Shown: one piece after another, positions 58,523 through 64,000 of the stretch
Layout of the letters: every line of letters starts with the position of its first letter
Numbering within the stretch: the stretch's first letter is position 1
Origin: JBGSYJ01 sp041748075
GTDB taxonomy: Bacteria; Acidobacteriota; Thermoanaerobaculia; Gp7-AA8
Reading direction: 5' to 3'
NCBI GenBank assembly: GCA_041748075.1
Contig: JBGTDX010000090.1
Coordinates: forward strand, 58,523 to 122,522
DNA: 64,000 bases
Translations under genes and position numbers: made by a program
Notes under the pieces: model-generated
What the model was told of the DNA's origin: nothing
What the model saw: the letters and a program-made list of their open reading frames with translations, nothing else
The model's database searches: none

Positions 58523-59305
58523 TCATCCGGCAACAGCGGCCGGCGCCTCCTCGAGCCACGAATATCCCTTCTTCTCCAGCTCCTCGGCCAGCTCTTTTCC
58601 GCCGGACTTCACGATGCGTCCGTCATGAATGACGTGGACGAAATCGGGAACGAGATAGTTCAGAAGCCGCTGGTAGTGCGTGATGACGATGACCGAGTGC
58701 GCTTCGCTGCGAAGCTGGTTCACTCCGTTCGCCACGATACGCAGCGCGTCGATGTCGAGCCCGGAATCGGTCTCGTCCAGAATCGCCAGCTTCGGATCGA
58801 GCACCGCCATCTGGAAGATCTCGTTCCGCTTCTTCTCGCCGCCGGAAAATCCCTCGTTGACGGGACGATTCATGAACGACTCGTCGAGGCCGACGAACTT
58901 CATCTTCTCCCGGGCGAGCTGGAGAAACTCCATCGCATCGAGCTCCTCGAGCCCGCGATGCTTGAGCAGCGAGTTGAGCGCCGCGTTGAGGAAGTAGACG
59001 TTGTTCACACCCGGGATCTCGACCGGATACTGAAAGGCGAGAAACACCCCTTCCCGAGCCCGCTCTTCAGGGGCCAGCGCCAGCAGATCTTTCCCTTCGA
59101 ACAGAACCTCTCCGCCGGTGACCAGAAAGTCCGGCCGTCCCGCCAGAACGTTTGCGAGCGTGCTCTTGCCGGAGCCGTTGAGCCCCATGATCGCGTGGAT
59201 CTCACCGGGATTCACCGTCAGGTTCACTCCCTTGAGAATTTCGCGCTCTTCGACCCTTGCGTGTAAGTCTTTGATTTCAAGCATTGGCTTCATATGTGTG
59301 TCCAT
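58523..59305 (-). CDS. sufC: SufC, Fe-S assembly ATPase
   Basis: ABC-type ATPase of the SufBCD complex. 260 residues. Walker A GLNGSGKST, Q-loop, signature FSGGEKKRNEIFQM, Walker B LAILDETDSGLDIDALRIV, and H-loop VITHYQRLL. The start may be the ATG at 59305, 59293 or 59284; the region between this gene and sufB carries a minimal palindromic repeat and a heptamer run. Confidence 0.93.
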   Translation of the reverse strand: MDTHMKPMLEIKDLHARVEEREILKGVNLTVNPGEIHAIMGLNGSGKSTLANVLAGRPDFLVTGGEVLFEGKDLLALAPEERAREGVFLAFQYPVEIPGVNNVYFLNAALNSLLKHRGLEELDAMEFLQLAREKMKFVGLDESFMNRPVNEGFSGGEKKRNEIFQMAVLDPKLAILDETDSGLDIDALRIVANGVNQLRSEAHSVIVITHYQRLLNYLVPDFVHVIHDGRIVKSGGKELAEELEKKGYSWLEEAPAAVAG

Positions 59306-59317
59306 GTCTTTCGTCTC

Positions 59318-59385
59318 GTGTCATCCTGAGCGAAGCGAAGGATGACACCGTCTTTCACCCTTCACCCTTCACTCTTCACTCTTCT

Positions 59386-59390
<5 letters not shown>
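59318..59390. repeat. Minimal palindromic repeat plus TTCACCC heptamers
   Basis: GTGTCATCC and GGATGACAC arms (59318-59348) around a 13-bp loop are a minimal copy of the TCATCCTGAGCG family. TTCACCC/TTCACTC units follow at 59350-59390 and reach the sufB stop. Confidence 0.8.
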
Positions 59391-60827
<1,437 letters not shown>

Positions 60828-60831
<4 letters not shown>

Positions 60832-61304
60832 TGCAACTCCTCGGGTGCGGGACGGATGTCGAACTTTGCCGCCATCGCCTGCACAGGAAAGGCGCCGCGA
60901 GCCAGATCGCTCAGGGTCACCTGCTCAAAAGCATTTTTGATCGCGCGGTTGATACCGAACATGAACCCGCGCGACGGGCATTCCGAACGAATCACGCAAG
61001 TCGCGTGGCCCGCCTGATTCGTCGTTTCGCACTCGACCAGATCCCAGGGCCCCTCGAGAACCTCGAGGAGATGCCCCAACGTGATCTTGTCGGGATCGCC
61101 GTCGAATGAATATCCGCCTCCAACCCCGCGGTGCGATGTCACGACGCGGCCCTCGTGAAGCACTTTGAGAACCTTCGAGATCATAGGCGCCGGCAGGGCG
61201 TAAAACTCGGCAAGCTCGCGCGTACTGACGACCTCGCCAGCCTTGCGTGCGAGGTAGACGGTTGCGAGCAGGCCGTAATCCGTAAGTCGTGAGATTTTCA
61301 GCAT
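60828..61304 (-). CDS. Rrf2-family transcriptional regulator (suf operon regulator)
   Basis: 158 residues. Winged helix (KISRLTDYGLLATVYLARKAGEVVSTRELAEFYALPAPMISKVLKVLHEGRVVTSHRGVGGGY) with Cys residues (ECETTNQAGHATCVIRSECPSR) spaced as in IscR/SufR Fe-S binding sites. First gene of the suf operon, coupled to sufB by ATGA, so it is probably an Fe-S-sensing autoregulator of the operon. Confidence 0.92.
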
Positions 61305-61330
61305 GTTGAAGCCCCAGGGCGCGAAACAGT

Positions 61331-61346
61331 ACCATACGGGTACGGT
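61331..61346. promoter_or_regulatory. Imperfect palindrome upstream of the rrf2-suf operon
   Basis: ACCATACGGGTACGGT, with halves matching at six of eight positions, 27 bp upstream of the regulator start. A candidate binding site for the Rrf2 regulator; no clear -10/-35 pair is evident. Confidence 0.4.
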
Positions 61347-61423
61347 TTAGTAAACAGGGGGTAGGCGAGGATTCTTCCGTCATCTAAAATCGGGGCGAGC
61401 GCTCACCCAGCATAGTTACCAGC

Positions 61424-61454
61424 CATAATACTGGTATCGATTATGGTGTATAAT
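61424..61454 (+). promoter_or_regulatory. Promoter with overlapping operator of a toxin-antitoxin operon
   Basis: Inverted repeat CATAAT (61424-61429) and ATTATG (61440-61445), immediately followed by a consensus TATAAT -10 box (61449-61454). The predicted transcription start about seven bases on coincides with an ATG at 61461, suggesting a leaderless or near-leaderless message. Confidence 0.55.
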
Positions 61455-61460
61455 CCCAGC

Positions 61461-61667
61461 ATGGTACGGATGCGAAAAATCACGGTCGAAGTCCCGCAGG
61501 AGACCCTTAGTCGAGCCCAGAAAGCGACTGGCGAAGGTCTTACCAGCACGATCCGACGGGGTCTCGAGCTCGTTGCGGCGTCCAGAGCATCCCAGGAGCT
61601 TCGTGCACTCAGGGGGAAAGTTCACTTCACGATCGATCTGCAGAAGCTTCGTGAGGACCGCGATTGA
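61461..61667 (+). CDS. Antitoxin of a VapBC-like pair
   Basis: 68 residues from the ATG at 61461 (ATG at 61470 also possible; the frame is open from 61443, but that start lies within the promoter). RMRKITVEVPQETLSRAQKATGEGLTSTIRRGLELVAASRASQEL looks like a ribbon-helix-helix DNA-binding region, followed by a toxin-binding tail (GKVHFTIDLQKLREDRD). It overlaps the PIN toxin start by four bases (TTGA). Confidence 0.8.
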   Translation: MVRMRKITVEVPQETLSRAQKATGEGLTSTIRRGLELVAASRASQELRALRGKVHFTIDLQKLREDRD

Positions 61668-62044
61668 TTGCCCTCGATTCGAGCTCGCTCATCGCCTATC
61701 TGAGCGGCGATAAGGGTGCCGACGTCGAAGCCGTGGATCTCGCTCTCAGTCAGGGGCAGAGCGTTCTTCCTCCGGTGGTGCTGGCGGAGCTTCTCAGCGA
61801 GCCGGGCCTTGCGCCCGAAGCCGCAGAGCTCATCGAGCTCATGGCGCTGCTCGAGCCCGGAGAGGGATACTGGGCGCGGGCCGGCCGATTGCGCGCTTCG
61901 CTCGTAAGACTGCGCCGCAAAGCCCGTCTCGCGGACTGTCTCATCGCACAGAGCTGTCTCGATCATGACGTTCCGCTCATCACACGCGACCGCGATTTCC
62001 GCGCAATCGCGACCGCGACCGGCCTCCGGCTGTTTCCAGCGTGA
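61664..62044 (+). CDS. PIN-domain toxin (VapC-like ribonuclease)
   Basis: 126 residues, TTG start. PIN acidic residues: MIALDSSSLIAYL (Asp), VVLAELLSEP (Glu), ARLADCLIAQSCLDH (Asp), and LITRDRDFRAIA (Asp). Ribonuclease of a type II module with the antitoxin just upstream. Same TTGA coupling as the pair at 25.2 kb, although the two PIN proteins are not closely similar. Confidence 0.88.
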   Translation: MIALDSSSLIAYLSGDKGADVEAVDLALSQGQSVLPPVVLAELLSEPGLAPEAAELIELMALLEPGEGYWARAGRLRASLVRLRRKARLADCLIAQSCLDHDVPLITRDRDFRAIATATGLRLFPA

Positions 62045-62192
62045 GCGCGGCGTCCACTTCGTTTCATCCTGCAACGTCATCGCGACAATCCCGGTGTCGC
62101 GAGACAAATCGCCTGTAGGCCGCGGAGATCGTAGCGTGGTCGGCCGGGCGAAGGCGTGAATCAGGCTGCGCTGCGAGTCCCTCCGCGCTAGA

Positions 62193-63494
62193 ATGCGCGC
62201 CCGCATGCCTCCATCCCCCGAATCTTCCCGGCGACGCTACATTCCCTGGCTGACCGGGCTCCTGCTCCTTCACATTCTTCCCTTTGCGACACGTCCCGCA
62301 CTGATCGGGGGCGATGAGCCGCATTACGCCCTGATGGCGTACTCGCTGGGCGTCGAGCGCGACGCTCGGATCACGAACAACTATGATGAGGTCGAAGCCG
62401 GGTCGAACGCCGCGGGTCACAAGCGCGCAGGTACCGCGCTGGTGCGGCATACGCGAACCATCGGAGATTCCGAGGTGTTCGCACATCCCCTGGGCCAGCC
62501 GCTGCTCGCCGCGCCGCTGGTGGCGCTGCAGGAAGCGATTCTGCCCGGTAGTGCGCCGGACATTCTTCTTGGCCTGCTGACGCTTTCGATCACGTTCGGT
62601 GCGCTGGTCGTCGGATGGCAGTTGCTCGCGCGGTTGACCGGCAACGGTCGAGATGCGGCAATTCTGCTCCTCTGCGTCTACTTCGGCTCACCGCTCTGGT
62701 TCTACAGCCGGACGTTCTTCACCGAGCCGTACACGTGGTCCTTTGCGGTGTTCGCCGTCGCATGCATCGTTCGTCGTCGTCTGGTTGCGGCGGCAGTGTT
62801 CCTCGCGCTGACGCTCGCGATGAAAGAGACCTCGCTGCTCATCGTCGCACCGATCCTTCTCGTCTCGGCACACCGTCTCGGCATGCGCAAGGCCGCGGTG
62901 CTCGCGGCGGGGCCGCTCGTCTTCGGCGCATTGTTCGCGCTGAAGAACTTCCTGCTCGTTGGAACGCCGTTCTCCACGTTTCATCCCTACATCGTCGGCG
63001 ATCCGGTTGCCGGCGCGATCGGTCTGTTGCTGGACCCGATGCATGGCCTGATTTGGTTTGCGCCCCTGCTGTTCGCCTCAATGTTCGGGTGGGTCCGGCG
63101 CGGAGGGATTCCGGCCGATCTGCGCACCGGAGCGTTCTTCGCATTCATCGCCTACTTTGCGATCACCGCGGCGTGGTCCGACTGGCGGGGAGGTTCGTCG
63201 TACGCCACGCGTCTCCTGCTCCCGGTCCTGCCGGCGCTCGTCATTCCGCTTGCGGGACGGCTCGATGGCCGTTTCCGCCGCCTTGTCTTTCCTCTGTTCC
63301 TCTTCGGGTTCGTCGTGAACTGGTGCGCGGCGCTCGATCCCTTCGAGGCGTTCTGGGGCGTGAATGTGTTCGACCTTCTGAGCGACAACCCGGCAGTCCC
63401 GGCAAGCGGGCTGATTATTGGCTCATTCTTCTATTACCTCGTTGCTAAAAAGTTCCCATCCAGCGAGCTCACCGTGTCCGGAAGAGTCCCCTGA
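62193..63494 (+). CDS. Polytopic membrane glycosyltransferase-like protein (GT-C type)
   Basis: 433 residues with about ten hydrophobic helices. The N-terminal loop after the first helix contains GGDEPHYALMAYSLG, resembling the acidic (D/E) catalytic loop of GT-C enzymes such as the ArnT/PMT type. Others: TFFTEPYTWSFAVFAVACIV, PILLVSAHRLGMRKAAVL, and AWSDWRGGSSYATRLLLPVLPALVIPLAG. Probably transfers a sugar from a lipid carrier at the outer face of the inner membrane. Donor, acceptor and exact family unknown; an ATG at 62205 is an alternative start. Confidence 0.7.
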   Translation: MRARMPPSPESSRRRYIPWLTGLLLLHILPFATRPALIGGDEPHYALMAYSLGVERDARITNNYDEVEAGSNAAGHKRAGTALVRHTRTIGDSEVFAHPLGQPLLAAPLVALQEAILPGSAPDILLGLLTLSITFGALVVGWQLLARLTGNGRDAAILLLCVYFGSPLWFYSRTFFTEPYTWSFAVFAVACIVRRRLVAAAVFLALTLAMKETSLLIVAPILLVSAHRLGMRKAAVLAAGPLVFGALFALKNFLLVGTPFSTFHPYIVGDPVAGAIGLLLDPMHGLIWFAPLLFASMFGWVRRGGIPADLRTGAFFAFIAYFAITAAWSDWRGGSSYATRLLLPVLPALVIPLAGRLDGRFRRLVFPLFLFGFVVNWCAALDPFEAFWGVNVFDLLSDNPAVPASGLIIGSFFYYLVAKKFPSSELTVSGRVP

Positions 63495-63541
63495 AGCGCA
63501 CCTTGTCCGTCCACGCTTCGCGCGTCCATCCACTGCGCAAA

Positions 63542-63608
63542 GAGCGCGCGAAGGCGCGCTCAACAGCACTAGCCCCGGCCCGGGCTGGAAGGCGCGCCTG
63601 CGCGCGCC
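63542..63608. repeat. Composite three-hairpin repeat (copy 3)
   Basis: GAGCGCGC-GAAG-GCGCGCTC (63542-63561), AGCCC...GGGCT (63571-63586), GGCGCGC-CTGC-GCGCGCC (63591-63608). The third hairpin is identical to that of copy 2; the first two have different stem sequences but keep complementarity. Confidence 0.7.
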
Positions 63609-63659
63609 TCGTCCGTTCACCTTCGTGCGTTCAGCCATCTTTTCTGTTCCGTAAGAGGC

Positions 63660-64000
63660 TTGAGATCGCGCGATGAACGTTGCACTTCGGACGTTCCGAG
63701 CCTATCCGCGCGCGACGTTCGGAGAGTTGGAACCACAATAGAGCCGGCAGTTCCATGCAGGACCCCCGATGGTCCATTTCGAACCCGTTAAACGGGGAAA
63801 CCTCCCGGGACAATGACGGCGCAAACCGTTTTTCAGGAGCAGCTTGCGCCGTACCTCACGAGTTGGCCCCGATCCTGTTACAGAAACACGGCTGAAACGA
63901 TGAAGAGATCCGGCTATCGCCGGCTCTTCGTCAAACAATCTCATCCCATGTCGGGATGTGAGAAGAGAGTTTCCATCGTACTCGGAGCCCCCGCGCCCGA
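63660..64000. other. Gene-free end of window with three small hairpins
   Basis: No convincing ORF from 63495 to 64000. Besides the composite repeat, there are perfect or near-perfect stems: ACGGCGCAA/TTGCGCCGT (63816-63852), GAAGAG..CCGGC/GCCGG..CTCTTC (63902-63929), and CATCCC/GGGATG (63942-63958). This could be an mRNA leader or small RNA for a gene beyond the edge; I could not match it to a riboswitch class I know. Confidence 0.35.

Noticed and set aside
63760..63860. tRNA or riboswitch (TTCGAACCC and GCAAACC words)
   Set aside because: No cloverleaf can be drawn around TTCGAACCC, and the order of conserved words does not match a GEMM-type c-di-GMP riboswitch or another class I know.

Overview
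The window reads as a chromosomal segment of a GC-rich, diderm, free-living bacterium. Outer-membrane FadL-type porins, an MCE/Mla-type lipid protein, lytic transglycosylase, bacillithiol genes (bshA, bshB1, bshC), a SUF iron-sulfur operon, many TPR proteins and multi-domain fusions, together with a very high load of short intergenic repeats, fit Acidobacteriota best. That assignment is inference from gene content; no rRNA or tRNA gene was found to anchor it. No insertion sequence, phage or CRISPR array is visible.

Layout. 1-4.7 kb (minus): a receiver/thioredoxin-like/thioredoxin-reductase fusion with an apparent frameshift, a zinc-ribbon TPR protein and a 3-hydroxyacyl-CoA dehydrogenase. 4.8-6.5 kb (plus): a zinc-ribbon histidine-kinase-like ATPase and a CAP-domain secreted protein. 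6.7-18.7 kb (minus): MoeB-rhodanese, an SPFH/phosphatase/TPR fusion, ThiS, then a tightly overlapping block (SirB1-like, thioesterase, HMG-CoA lyase, biotin carrier, pyrE, yqeY) and a lytic transglycosylase. 18.9-24.1 kb (plus): proS, a small membrane protein and two tandem FadL-like porins whose promoters are duplicated with them. 24.2-25.7 kb: a VanX-like dipeptidase and a Phd/PIN toxin-antitoxin pair.

25.8-32.2 kb (plus) is the most distinctive region: a luciferase-like flavin monooxygenase, an asparaginase-II-family protein, a 2-aminomuconic-semialdehyde-type dehydrogenase, the catalytic beta subunit of a 2-aminophenol-1,6-dioxygenase-type enzyme, and a single protein that fuses the non-catalytic alpha subunit to a RidA-type 2-aminomuconate deaminase. 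Together they would open an aminophenol ring, oxidise the semialdehyde and remove the amino group. The usual lower meta-pathway genes are absent.

32.5-50 kb: a GGDEF/EAL protein, three pseudopilins coupled to a tungstate-type binding protein, gltX, a bacillithiol operon ending in a Fur-family regulator, KDPG-type aldolase, a BNR-repeat protein, and galU-maf with an embedded Phd/RelE module. 50-64 kb: a four-helix-bundle gene framed by repeats, an MCE/barrel protein, ddl, two Pro-rich membrane proteins, the rrf2-sufBCDSU-sufT operon, a VapBC-like pair and a membrane glycosyltransferase.

A second theme runs across the whole window. Intergenic spaces carry at least six families of 7-bp tandem repeats, often as inverted arms, about nine copies of an 80-90-bp imperfect palindrome, and three copies of a composite element made of three GC-rich hairpins. 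Several genes take their stop codons from these repeats.
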